Positions 9,436 to 18,665 of a stretch of DNA of 64,000 nucleotides are shown piece after piece; position 1 is the stretch's first letter, and each line of letters begins with the position of its first letter. Location of the stretch: contig NC_011312.1 in the NCBI RefSeq assembly GCF_000196495.1, positions 1,612,001 to 1,676,000 of the forward strand. Direction: 5' to 3'. The notes beneath the pieces are model-generated. The model worked only from the letters and a program-made list of their open reading frames with translations, did not search any database and was not told the DNA's origin. The position numbers and the translations under genes are program-made. The DNA is from Aliivibrio salmonicida LFI1238 (lineage in GTDB: Bacteria; Pseudomonadota; Gammaproteobacteria; Enterobacterales; Vibrionaceae).

Positions 9436-9981
9436 ATGATTCACACGATTAAAGAAACGGTATTTACCTATCCTCAACGATTGCAGGATGATTGGGCAAA
9501 AGGAAAGAAGGAATGGTTACCTTTGGACTTATTTGTACCTATTGAAACTGACGAGCACTCACATCCATATTTTGGTGAATATTTTGCGTTGTCCGAATAT
9601 CGGAAGCAAGGTTGGTTAGGTACGGCATTTTATGCGTTAGGTAATTGGGAACCGAATAACCCAATGTATACGGAAGGCAGAGTATTAATTGCACAGTATA
9701 TTGATCCGAATAAGCTTTCTCTGTTTAAAGGGCTTCGAACAGGGCTAACGTCGGGAGAACCTGATTTGTTCTTGTATAAACCGGATAGTTCGCTGTTATT
9801 TGTGGTGGTTAAAAAAGAGAACGAATATCTATCAGATGCAGAACTCATTTGTCTATCAAACATTAAATCAGTTTTAGAGTACGATGTGGAAATTGCCTAT
9901 TTAGCTGAAGAGAAGAATAACTATAAACCCAAAAGTTATGATATTAAGGTTGTTCAATTTCCTAATCCTTTGGGAGTTTAA
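9436..9981 (+). CDS. Hypothetical protein with a possible VRR-NUC-like C-terminal region
   Basis: 181 residues without membrane segments. The C-terminal half reads GEPDLFLYKP, then FVVVKKENEYLSDAELICL, then VEIAYL. This spacing resembles the VRR-NUC fold of the PD-(D/E)XK nuclease superfamily, where G-x-PD, E-V-K and a following LSD segment form the active site. Here the expected glutamate before V-K is valine, so if the homology is real the protein may be catalytically inactive. The first 90 residues match nothing I know. The assignment is tentative. Confidence 0.5.
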   Translation: MIHTIKETVFTYPQRLQDDWAKGKKEWLPLDLFVPIETDEHSHPYFGEYFALSEYRKQGWLGTAFYALGNWEPNNPMYTEGRVLIAQYIDPNKLSLFKGLRTGLTSGEPDLFLYKPDSSLLFVVVKKENEYLSDAELICLSNIKSVLEYDVEIAYLAEEKNNYKPKSYDIKVVQFPNPLGV

Positions 9982-10014
9982 TGATCGTCAGTCACGCAAT
10001 GCATAAGGTACAGT

Positions 10015-10807
10015 ATGAATAAGGCATTCGATATTATTGGTGCGCCATTTAATCGCGTTGGTTTTGTTACAACCGATGAAAATACCGTTGACGCACTACG
10101 AAAGACAGATGAGAAAACATGGAATGGCTTAACTGAATGGATAGAAGTAAGAAATCAGCGTTGGTCATGTGATATTAAAGACTTAGGGGATGTGCCTTTA
10201 AGCCTTAAAGTTGAAGAGTATCTGTCTCATAATAAGAAAGAATTAGCACTACTCGAATACAGTACGGATTTAAAAAATAAGGTTTTAGACTCGTATCGAA
10301 ACAAGAGGATCCCTATTATTATTGGTGGGGATCACTCTGTATCTGTTGGCACCGTTCAAGCGACGCTTGAGTATTATCAAAAAGAAAGAAAAGAGAAGGT
10401 TGCCGTTGTATGGATAGACGCGCACGCTGATTGTAATGGCAGCTTGCAAAGTAACTTACACGGCAAACCGTTGGCATTATTAATGGATAAGTATGGCTAC
10501 AATGGTTGGTTTGTAGAGCCTGAATTGGTGTTGTCTCCGGACGATATTTATTATGTCGCCGTTCGAGACTTGATGCCTAATGAAGCAGAGTTGATTGATG
10601 AACTCGATATCAGTAATTATGATATGGAAGCGATTGATAACTTAGGATTTAACACGGTTTTAGACCAACTTATGACGGAACTAAAGGGTAAATATGACCG
10701 TTTTTTTGTATCGTTTGATTATGATTGTTTAGATGGCTCATTATTCAGAGCGTGTGCAACGCCAAATGTCGGGGGCTTGTCAGCTCGCGAGGGATTAACT
10801 TTAGTTA
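10015..10807 (+). pseudogene. Arginase-family ureohydrolase, C-terminus removed by IS insertion
   Basis: About 265 native codons, then the frame runs into the IS end and stops six codons later. The metal ligands of the arginase/agmatinase family are present: GGDHS (H108), DAHAD (D135, H137, D139) and FDYD (D235, D237). The SNLHGKPLA segment fits arginase, which hydrolyses arginine to ornithine and urea. Family members run roughly 300-330 residues, so about 40 C-terminal residues are missing, including the end of the Rossmann-like fold. It is probably inactive. The missing 3' end is not found on the far side of the IS. Confidence 0.8.
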
Positions 10808-11809
10808 ACCTGAATTCTGGATAAAACATGCTTTAAGCGAGGATTAGTTCAAATTCACATTCTGATAGCTTAATTCGTGGCTTTTGTTTTTTTAAACAAT
10901 AAGCCACAACGCCTGAAATTACATTTAGCATGAAACCAGTCACGCTACGATGACGGCTATGTTCAATTTGAGAGATATTCTTCAATTGGTCATTTATCGT
11001 TTCGATAATGTATCTCTTTGATAACATAGCCTTATCAAAAGCACTTATCTCTTTTGCTTTCATGTTTTTTCGCGAGGTAGTCACTAAATCGACATCAGAG
11101 TTCTTTAAGCTCTCACTCAACTTTTTACCTATGTACCCTTTATCAGCGTACAATTTCCCCGAGAGTTCTTTGCATAAATCAGGTACAGGAGTCCTATCAT
11201 TTACATTGCCAGCTGTGATTTTCAGCGAAATAATTTCTCCAAGATGGTTAATCAATAAATGAAGTTTGAAGCCGAAAAACCATCCCATGGTACCTTTTCC
11301 TCTTTTCGCAACACCATCAAAGACTTTATGGCGAGGAATTCGAATGTTATGGCATACTTTAAGACTCGTGGAGTCAACAAAAGCAATGCCAGTCGGCTTA
11401 CCTTTGATAGATTGAAAATAGGCACACATTGGGGCGATTAGGCTAGGCATTTTGCTCACAAATCGAGTGTAGCTAAGTAAATTTGGAAAGTATCCTTTCC
11501 AATATTGATGAACTAACCCGATATAGAAGTTCTTGAAATCTCTATGATTTGATTGATGAAAAGCGATGACAATAGTCATACATTCACTAGTAGACATTAC
11601 TGACTGACGTTTTCTTTTTCTCTCACTAGCCTCAACAAGGTATTTTTCCCATTGAGATAAGAATTGATAACAAAAATCATCGACATCACAAAATATATCA
11701 ACTAATTTATTCATCTTGCCCACCTTTTAAAATACGTTCAAATAATTCTTGGTCGAAAGATCTGATCGTTAGGTGGGCAATTAGTTCAGCCTTATCCAGA
11801 ATTCAGGTT
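10807..11809. mobile_element. IS982-family insertion sequence, complete
   Basis: A 1.0-kb element bounded by near-perfect inverted repeats: left AACCTGAATTCTGGATAA starting at 10807 and its reverse complement ending at 11809. It holds one intact transposase gene on the minus strand. Size, ends beginning ACC, and the transposase type all fit IS982. I see no matching target-site duplication: the left flank ends in TTTAGTT and the right flank begins ATCTAAT. The genes on the two sides are unrelated fragments, suggesting a deletion or recombination between IS copies rather than a simple insertion. Confidence 0.9.
10833..11723 (-). CDS. IS982-family DDE transposase
   Basis: 296 residues, the normal length for the family. 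DDE-type features are visible: IAFVDSTSLKVC (first aspartate), LYADKGYIGKK (second aspartate) and YIIETINDQLKNI (glutamate region); the GWFFGFKLHLL block is typical of IS982-type transposases. The reading frame is intact, so the element may be mobile. It lies inside the inverted repeats at 10807 and 11809, transcribed opposite to the genes on either side. Confidence 0.92.
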   Translation of the reverse strand: MGKMNKLVDIFCDVDDFCYQFLSQWEKYLVEASERKRKRQSVMSTSECMTIVIAFHQSNHRDFKNFYIGLVHQYWKGYFPNLLSYTRFVSKMPSLIAPMCAYFQSIKGKPTGIAFVDSTSLKVCHNIRIPRHKVFDGVAKRGKGTMGWFFGFKLHLLINHLGEIISLKITAGNVNDRTPVPDLCKELSGKLYADKGYIGKKLSESLKNSDVDLVTTSRKNMKAKEISAFDKAMLSKRYIIETINDQLKNISQIEHSRHRSVTGFMLNVISGVVAYCLKKQKPRIKLSECEFELILA

Positions 11810-13548
11810 ATCTAATAAAAACCACAAGAAATCCAAGCCTATGGATACGTGCTATTTGGTATTGCAGTCGTGCACATAAAGCGATTGCTTATCTGTTGTT
11901 AATTACCGCGACATTACGCATCATTTCAACATTGCCAAGTTTGCAACATTTGATATTTTTGGAAATATTTACGTGGTGGATACTCGGTGGATCTATCGCC
12001 GTGAGCTTTATTTTAGAATTCGCTTATCGAAACAGTAAGCATAATAAAAAAGAGGCGATTGCACTTCGTCTTTCTACTATTCGTCGATATATTTGGGGAT
12101 TTATTGTTGCTGGTGTGATTTTACAGATATCGGCAAGAACATTAGGGCAAGGTACCATCTACGCTTGGATTAACTCTGTTTTTTATTTGTTTTTTATTTT
12201 GTTGACGATCATGACATTAAAACAATGGAACAGTACGATTTTCAATCGCATCGAGCAATTAGAGACGTATCCATTATCTATTCAGTGGGCACTTAGAAAT
12301 AAAAACACCTCTTTTATGTCTATTGTTGCAACGGCTTGCGGTTCTATGTGGTTAATTGGACGAAGTATTCAGCATCAAGTGTTTTCTGTTTTGTCACAGA
12401 ACGCGGCGTTTAGTCATGTTTTAGCTTATCTATTTAGAATAGAGGTGGCAAAACAAACGGAAGTAGCTAAAGAGCAATCTAATTTAGTGCGTATTAAAGG
12501 CGTGTTAGCTTTTGATTACATTACTCCTGGATCTAAAGAATCAGAGTTGCTAGAAGAGTACGCACTGGATGAGATAGTGTCTCTTTCTCGTTACTTATTA
12601 ACTGACAGTCCGGCTGTGTGTGTATTATCTGGAGAACGGGGCGTTGGAACGACAACCGTGCTTAACCGGATATTAAGTAAAACAAAAAATGCCAAACCAT
12701 TGTATATAAATTGTCCCTATGACGGCTATTCTGCACTACTGCCTGAACTGGCAAAACTAGTAGGTCTACGGGAAGAGTCAACGGAAAGAGAGATTTTACA
12801 ACACCTAAGAAACAGTGATCACTGTTACCTTATTGCCTTTGATAACGCACAGCGATTAGTCAAACCAAAAGTAAATGGTTTGGCTGATTTAATGAAATTA
12901 ACCAATCTGTTAAGACGAGCAAGAAAAAGCCATCGCGTCGTATTATCTATAGATAAATCAAGCTGGCGCTTTATTGATCGTGCTCGTGGCGAGCGCTTAT
13001 TGTTTGATCTTGTGACTTTTATGCCGAAATGGACGGAAAGACAGATAGGGCAATTACTGGATTCTCGGATTGTTAAAGATAATGACATCGAGGGGGTTTC
13101 ATTTGATGGGTTAGTTCTACCAAAACAATGGGATGAAGATAATTTGACGGATGAAGAACGAGCTAAAAATGGGTTTTATCGTATTTTGTGGGACTATTCA
13201 GATGGTAATCCTACGGTAGCGTTACGTTTTTTTCGATTATCGTTATTCAAGGACAAAGAGACTGACATTGTTTTGGTTCGTTTATTCACATCACCTCAAT
13301 CTGATGATTTAGAAGCGATGCCTAAACCTATGTTGGCGGTTTTACGTTCAATTGTGCAACTGGAAGTAGCTTCACCTGCGGATCTTTGTGACTGTAGTTT
13401 ACTGAGTATTGCTGAAGTAATTAGCACATTACGTTACTTCCAAAGCCGTGGTTATATTGAATGGAACGAGAACAAGGCGCGGATATCAGATCATTGGTAT
13501 CGACATATTACTAACATACTTCATCGTCAGCATTTATTGGTAAAATAA
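11809..13548 (+). pseudogene. Membrane-anchored AAA/STAND-like ATPase, 5'-truncated by the IS
   Basis: The frame is open right up to the IS end at 11809, and no convincing start with a ribosome site lies before the conserved part, so the 5' end is missing; a TTG at 11896 would give 550 residues. Numbering from there, about five membrane segments lie within residues 1-160, a P-loop GERGVGTTT at 246-253, a Walker B LIAFDNAQ with D316 followed by N rather than E, and a winged-helix-like C-terminus (about 470-545). It is reminiscent of ORC/STAND ATPases. It ends one base before the MscS gene, so the two are translationally coupled. Function unknown. Confidence 0.65.
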
Positions 13549-13549
13549 C

Positions 13550-14425
13550 ATGATTCGTTTATATGCACTTTTATTCTCCCTTTTTTTAGGGCAAACCGTC
13601 TTCGCCGAAGATCTTCAATCTATCGATAATCTACAACAATTTGCGAGTTTAATTCGTTGGAGTGGTGTCGCTTTTTCTTTGTTTATCATTATTGGCGCTT
13701 GGTTATTTCTTCGATTTATTCAATCGATTGTTGATGGAGTAAGTAGCCAATTTGCACAACGCCGAATGTTAATGCAAAAATTGCAATCTTTCTTTCAATT
13801 CTTTATTTATATGTCGACGGCGGTTGCTATCTTTATGTTGAGTTTTAGGGTTGATGATCGCGTACTTGCACTCATTGGAGGAACGATTGCGGTATCCGTA
13901 GGTTTTGCATTAAAAGATTTAACCGCATCGTTCATTGCAGGGTTAACGGTTATGATAGATCGTCCATTCCAAGTAGGTGACCGCGTCACTTTTGAAGGGC
14001 ACTATGGAGACATTATTGCGATAGGTCTACGGTCAGTACGAATGCAAACACTTAATGATGATATTGTAACGATACCGAACAATAAATTCTTAAATGACGT
14101 AACTGTGAGTGGAAATTATGGTGGGATTGACATGCAGGTTGTTATCCCTTTTTATATTGGAATGGATCAGGATATTAATAAGGCTCGAGATATCATACAA
14201 GAGGCTGCATCTTCAAGTCGGTATATTCACTTACCAAAACCAGTTGTTGTTTTAGTTAAACAAACGATTACAGAAAATTATCTGGTGATCCAACTTACGT
14301 GTAAAGCTTATGTTGTTGATATTAAATTAGAAAAATTATTCGAAACCGATATTACTTTACGTGTAATGCAAGAATTTAGAAAAGAAGACATTATGCCTCC
14401 AACTATAGCAATTCAAAAGAAATAG
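13550..14425 (+). CDS. MscS-family mechanosensitive-type ion channel
   Basis: 291 residues. A signal-like N-terminus (about 1-19, ending VFAED) is followed by membrane segments near 37-58, 80-100 and the pore-lining helix with GGTIAVSVGFALKDLTASFIAG, then the MscS beta domain (FQVGDRVTFEGHYGDIIAIGL, TIPNNKFLNDVTVSG). This is the small-channel architecture: a cytoplasmic-membrane heptamer that opens under tension. It starts right after the upstream ATPase stop, which suggests joint translation and perhaps ATPase-controlled gating. That link is inference. Confidence 0.88.
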   Translation: MIRLYALLFSLFLGQTVFAEDLQSIDNLQQFASLIRWSGVAFSLFIIIGAWLFLRFIQSIVDGVSSQFAQRRMLMQKLQSFFQFFIYMSTAVAIFMLSFRVDDRVLALIGGTIAVSVGFALKDLTASFIAGLTVMIDRPFQVGDRVTFEGHYGDIIAIGLRSVRMQTLNDDIVTIPNNKFLNDVTVSGNYGGIDMQVVIPFYIGMDQDINKARDIIQEAASSSRYIHLPKPVVVLVKQTITENYLVIQLTCKAYVVDIKLEKLFETDITLRVMQEFRKEDIMPPTIAIQKK

Positions 14426-14505
14426 AATTGAGCTAGGATGGTTATACCAATCGTTTCTTTATGACGTTTAAATAGAAGAAGGATTTATTCAGATTTGTAA
14501 CAATA

Positions 14506-14544
14506 AATAAAGCCAGTAAGAGTCGTGATCTTACTGGCTTTATT
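14506..14544. terminator. Bidirectional terminator between mscS-like gene and RCC1-repeat gene
   Basis: A perfect 16-base inverted repeat (AATAAAGCCAGTAAGA and its complement) with a seven-base loop. A-rich and T-rich flanks on both sides let it serve the convergent genes in both directions. Confidence 0.9.
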
Positions 14545-16159
14545 CGTATTAATTAACGTGATTTATTTGTTTAATTTGAGTGATATCGTAATCGGCATTG
14601 ATGTCATAAATATTGCCTTGATCGGTATAAATAGTAAAACCTGTATCACGAGGAAAGACTTTTTCTACCTTACCTGGTAATTTTTTACTTCTTAAACCGC
14701 CACCAGACTGTTGGAATCCCCATGTATCAAGGAGGAAGTGGGGTGAGGGTTCTCGTAGAAAGACTCTAGTAAGTAAGTAAGCACCATTGTTCGCGTTAAA
14801 TGCGGATATATCTTCTTTTGATACAAGGAAATTCGCATCAGAAAACTTAATGTGGTTTGGTCTGTTTTCATCATAATAATAATATTTAATGTATTCACCA
14901 AACGTAACTTCCGCATTGATATCCCATATATCTTGCCATGAGATGATATGTCCATCTTTACGTATTGCGGTATAACCATTTGTATTGGTTGTTATATCGA
15001 TAATATTGATTAATTTGTCGACTTGCTTTACTTTTTCAGAATAGATATTACCGCCACTAAAAATCGTACCCCATGTAATGACGTCACCATCAAATGTTAG
15101 AGCTGCAAAAGATCCAGAAGCTCCGACGATTTTTTTTACATTCGTTAACTCGGCCTCTAATTTATGCTCGGAGTGTTTTTTTTCTGGTGCATAATCGGCA
15201 GGAATAGACATCTGTTTGTAGCCTTTACCACAGATAGGATCATAGGCTGGTTCATAATCAGGATCAAACTCATAGTCTGGGTCATCACTATATGGAGCAT
15301 AATCATCAAGTAATTCAGGGACACATTTCTTACTTACTTTAAAGTAAACTTGCTCAAAACTATAATAGTCATAAATAAATTCACCCCCTTTGGTTCTGCT
15401 TCCCCATGCATCAACGGTTCCATCTGATTTTAGAAAGGCAAAAGCACTATCATTTGCGATGATATTAGTTACGTTTTGGCTAACTAACTCACCTTGTGTT
15501 TTTGCTAATTTCCCCCATTGATACAGGTAACCTTGATCAGTTAGAAGGGCATAGTTACCTTTATAATCATATTTTAATTCGACAAGGTGAGTTATATCTC
15601 CTTGTATATCGCTACATGATATTTTTCCGGTGTCTTCAAGTAAACAAGCTTTGCCTTCTTCTGTTTGGAGCACTGTGCTGCTTTCGCTGGTTAAAATATC
15701 AATGACATTATCAATACCCAGTTTTTTGTTCATGTGATTAGTACTACCAATGACATAAACATTACCAACATTGGTTAATATTGAGAAATAGGTATTCGCA
15801 GCATTAACCTTTTTAACGCTTTCAAGATTGATTGCGTTAATTAATTCTTCATTCTGTATGTTTTTTGGTCCCCATAAATAAAAATCACCATTCGTTTTAA
15901 CACCAGAAAATGCACTGGAATTAGCATAAATAGAGGTAAATTCATTATTATCAGAAGAGGGTATTTTTTGAAAATGATTCTCAGCTTGATAAGCAAAACT
16001 ACCATCAAGAATATGATTCCATTCAAGAACATGGCCATCATTAAATAAGGTGACTTTACTGTACTTGTTATCTACTTGTTGAAGAGGAAAAGCTTTGTAA
16101 AATGTTTTTACGAATGGTTCAGTAACTTGTTCTTTATAATTAAGTTGTGCTGATACCGT

Positions 16160-16180
16160 AATAGGTAATAGGTAATAGGT
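16160..16180. repeat. Heptanucleotide repeat, three copies (AATAGGT)
   Basis: Three perfect head-to-tail 7-bp units inside the RCC1-repeat lipoprotein gene. Seven is not a multiple of three, so each gain or loss shifts the reading frame. One or four units would give a continuous frame; three do not. Confidence 0.9.
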
Positions 16181-16410
16181 AAAAGGTGTTCGTTTTCTTT
16201 TAAGTCATATTCGCAATTATTTGAAACCTCAGTTTCACCAACACGCCATTGACAAGATATAGTTTCTGAATGATCCGTAATACTATCGGTTGAAAAAACA
16301 ACCTTTAAAGAATCGAGACTAGCATAGTCGTTTGCTGGTTGTTGTGCATAACGCATTGATTTCAAACTTATGCCATCAAGTTTGACGATTTTTTCTGGAT
16401 TGATAAGATT

Positions 16411-16446
16411 ATCTGTTTTATCTGTTTTATCTGTTTTATCTGTTTT
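16411..16446. repeat. Nonanucleotide repeat encoding KTD units
   Basis: Four copies of ATCTGTTTT (plus strand) encode the repeated K-T-D spacer after the lipobox of the RCC1-repeat lipoprotein. Copy changes would keep the frame and only change linker length. Confidence 0.85.
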
Positions 16447-16536
16447 AGTGGTATTTAGATTATGTTCTGGATCACTTTTTTCCCCACCGCAGCCGAATAA
16501 AGATAAAGTAAGTAAAAAAACTAAAAAGTACTTCAT

Positions 16537-16942
16537 AATGTGAATTCTTATTTGTATTTATATAAATATAATTACTGTTTATTCTTATTGAAAATAAACA
16601 GCGGTTCTCTCGACATGCTATACGAAGGCTATTATTAAATTCATGCCTTTTTATTATCATATTTTATAATTAATACAAATGCCAATTATAAAAACATCTG
16701 CCTGGTGAATGTAATTAAGTGGGATGAGTACTTGGTAAGGTTACAGATTATATTGTTACGTATAATTAACATGTCAGTAGCTGTTTGAGTGAAAGTAAAC
16801 CAACTTTATGCGATAGGGAGAAATGATAAAAACGAAGTGGGAGTAACAACAGAAATTAATGTTAGTAAGTTAAATTAATCTTTTTATGAGTAATAGAGTT
16901 AAAGTTGAGGTTAATCCGTTATATTAGATTAACCTCATACTG
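16537..16942. other. Gene-free AT-rich interval
   Basis: About 400 bp between the start of the RCC1-repeat gene and the end of the DUF417 gene. It should hold the promoter of the former. Apart from the inverted repeat at 16906-16937 I see no reading frame or RNA structure I can support. Confidence 0.5.
16906..16937 (-). terminator. Hairpin downstream of DUF417 gene
   Basis: An 11-base inverted repeat TGAGGTTAATC/GATTAACCTCA with a 10-base loop lies just past the stop of the minus-strand DUF417 gene. The following T-run is poor, so it may be a terminator or a 3' protective structure. Confidence 0.45.
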
Positions 16943-17386
16943 CTATTTATTACGCTCTATCACAAGTAAAGCAATAGCAACAAATACAATATCTTTAAGT
17001 AAAAAGAAATTAGTAATTAAGACACCATCTACAACCTTCCATGTGTTTGGTGTAGTGATCATGAAACTGAGTGTTGTAATAAAAGTAAATAGGGCTAAGA
17101 GACCTGATAGATAACCAATTTTAGGGTTAAAAAATCCAGCGATAAGTCCTATTGCAATGATTATTTCAGTCAAGCCAATTATATTTGAGACCATTTGCAC
17201 GGATAGAAAATTATATATCCAACCGATCAAAGGGTGATTAGCAACAAGTGGTTCGATAGCGGCAGCTTCTGTTGGTGTAAATTTAAATACCCCAATCCAC
17301 AAAAGGGTAAGAACCACGCCAAAGACTCCGATTTTATAGCCTAATGAGGTGGTTGCGTTTGTCCTTTCTATTGTTTTACTGTTCAT
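16943..17386 (-). CDS. DUF417 family membrane protein (RclC/YkgB-like)
   Basis: 147 residues with about four membrane segments. WIGVFKFTPTEAAAIEPLV, the NHPLIGW segment and the SFMITTPNTW motif are characteristic of DUF417; E. coli RclC (YkgB) of the reactive-chlorine operon belongs here. Start ATG 17386 has AAGGAAG upstream. A 33-bp palindromic TetR-type operator (17405-17437) lies within the promoter, so it should be repressed by the divergent TetR protein. Biochemical function is unknown. Confidence 0.85.
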   Translation of the reverse strand: MNSKTIERTNATTSLGYKIGVFGVVLTLLWIGVFKFTPTEAAAIEPLVANHPLIGWIYNFLSVQMVSNIIGLTEIIIAIGLIAGFFNPKIGYLSGLLALFTFITTLSFMITTPNTWKVVDGVLITNFFLLKDIVFVAIALLVIERNK

Positions 17387-17404
17387 TTGTTACTTCCTTT
17401 ATTA

Positions 17405-17437
17405 ATAAATTAAACTAAACGGTTTAGTTTAATTTAT
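17405..17437. promoter_or_regulatory. TetR-family operator O1 (core AAACTAAACGGTTTAGTTT)
   Basis: A perfect 33-bp palindrome centred on G17421 in the divergent DUF417/tetR interval, 18 bp from the DUF417 start codon. The same 19-bp core recurs with small changes at 17468 and 18601. Confidence 0.8.
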
Positions 17438-17467
17438 CGTTTATTTTAGTTAAGTCAACTGGTTTTT

Positions 17468-17486
17468 GAACTAAACCGTTTATTTT
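17468..17486. promoter_or_regulatory. TetR-family operator O2
   Basis: GAACTAAAC-C-GTTTATTTT, with one change per half-site compared with O1. It lies 33 bp before the tetR start, placed for autorepression. Confidence 0.65.
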
Positions 17487-17519
17487 GTTATTATCGAACT
17501 AAAGAAGGAGAATGTTGTC

Positions 17520-18077
17520 ATGAAAGAAGATAAGAGAGTTAATGCACTGCAAAAAACGATAGAGCTGTGTGCGTTACATGGTTTTCACGGTACAAGCATG
17601 GATAAAATAACGGCCGCGACTGGTTTATCCAAGGCGACCATCTATAAATATTTTCAATCAAAAGAGAATTTAATCGCTAAAGCGTTGGAATTGTTTAGCG
17701 AGCAATCACTCTCGAACGTGAAGGCGCTTTTTGAGAATTCAGAACTTACTTTAAAGCAAAAAATATCTTTGCGCTTTGAGGGACTCTCTGGTTGTATTGA
17801 TATCCCATCATTTAATGGCTGCTATTTTCAATTAGCTTACAGTGAGTATAGCCATGAAGATAAAGCGATAACGGAAGTGAGCGCTAAATATAAGCAGAGA
17901 ACTCAAGAGTTACTCATTGAGCTTCTTAAGCGTCATCATATTGAAGATGCAGAGCTAAAAGCGAGAAAGACAGGGATAGTATATAACGGATTGTTAGCGT
18001 CGTTACAACTCACTAAAGACGCTTCATTAATTGAACTTGCTCATGAAATGTTTTTAGATATCATCGATTCTAAGTAA
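17520..18077 (+). CDS. TetR/AcrR-family transcriptional repressor
   Basis: 185 residues. The N-terminal helix-turn-helix MDKITAATGLSKATIYKYF (about residues 22-40) is followed by a ligand-binding helical domain containing GCYFQLAYSEYS, typical of TetR regulators of electrophile or oxidant stress genes (compare NemR/AcuR types). Operators at 17405, 17468 and 18601 share one palindrome, so it probably controls the divergent DUF417 gene, itself with the VOC gene, and the glutaredoxin-TVP38 pair. The cysteine C107-region could be a sensing residue, but that is speculation. Confidence 0.9.
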   Translation: MKEDKRVNALQKTIELCALHGFHGTSMDKITAATGLSKATIYKYFQSKENLIAKALELFSEQSLSNVKALFENSELTLKQKISLRFEGLSGCIDIPSFNGCYFQLAYSEYSHEDKAITEVSAKYKQRTQELLIELLKRHHIEDAELKARKTGIVYNGLLASLQLTKDASLIELAHEMFLDIIDSK

Positions 18078-18108
18078 GTTACCTTACATCATAATAGGGG
18101 CGGGTAGA

Positions 18109-18489
18109 ATGAAGATCAGTCATTTAGACCATCTGGTGTTAACGGTTAAAGACATTACAGCAACCGTTGAGTTTTATTCTAAAATATTAGGCATGGAAGC
18201 GGTGTATTTTGCAAAAGACAGAGTCGCTCTATCTTTTGGTCATCAGAAAATCAATTTACACCAGTCAGGTAACGAATTTGAACCAAAAGCACAGTATGTG
18301 CAGAGTGGAAGTGCTGATTTATGTTTCATTACGGACACCCCTATCATTGAGGTAAAAGCGCACATAGAACAACAAGGTGTTACTGTTTTTGAGGGACCAA
18401 TACAGCGAACAGGGGCGATAGGCAATATCATCTCTGTTTATTTTAGAGATCTTGATGGTAACCTGATTGAAGTCTCCAATTATTTATAG
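18109..18489 (+). CDS. VOC family (glyoxalase/bleomycin-resistance fold) protein
   Basis: 126 residues, a complete two-module VOC fold. Probable metal ligands are in ISHLDHLVLTV (H near residue 7), INLHQSG (H near 51) and the C-terminal DLDGNLIEVSNY (E near 121), spaced as in GLOD5-like members. Such proteins include glyoxalases, dioxygenases and resistance proteins. It starts 31 bp after the tetR stop and is likely in the same transcript, which argues for a role in detoxifying reactive carbonyls or oxidised compounds. Confidence 0.88.
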   Translation: MKISHLDHLVLTVKDITATVEFYSKILGMEAVYFAKDRVALSFGHQKINLHQSGNEFEPKAQYVQSGSADLCFITDTPIIEVKAHIEQQGVTVFEGPIQRTGAIGNIISVYFRDLDGNLIEVSNYL

Positions 18490-18600
18490 TCTTCACTTCC
18501 AATAGCGTTATAACGATTAATACCGTCAATTCCTATTTATATGCAAACTGATTTTCAGCATGGTGAATTTAAAATAGTTGACTTAATCGAAATTTAGACT

Positions 18601-18619
18601 AAACTAAACGGTTCAGTTT
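18601..18619. promoter_or_regulatory. TetR-family operator O3
   Basis: AAACTAAAC-G-GTTCAGTTT, one base different from O1, lies 47 bp before the glutaredoxin-domain gene. It shows the local TetR protein probably also represses the glutaredoxin-TVP38 pair. Confidence 0.75.
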
Positions 18620-18665
18620 AATTCAAAGCGTTTGAGAATGACAAACGCTGATAGGGGTAGTATCG

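Larger units (their letters stand above)
14549..16536 (-). pseudogene. RCC1-repeat lipoprotein, frameshifted at a heptanucleotide repeat
   Basis: The gene starts at 16536 with a lipoprotein signal (LLTLSLFGCGG) and a KTD-repeat spacer. Frame 1 runs to the repeat at 16160-16180 and stops at 16108; from the repeat onward a second frame runs unbroken to 14549. Joined, they give a protein of about 660 residues with repeats such as LYQWGKL, VDAWGS, VITWGT and LDTWGF, typical of RCC1/BNR-like seven-bladed propellers. Removing 14 bp (two of three AATAGGT units) restores one frame. It is probably an outer-membrane lipoprotein. As it stands it is off, by mutation or by reversible slippage. Confidence 0.75.

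Noticed and set aside
10798..11820. Target-site duplication flanking the IS
   Set aside because: TTTAGTT on the left and ATCTAAT on the right share no usable direct repeat of the 6-9 bp expected.
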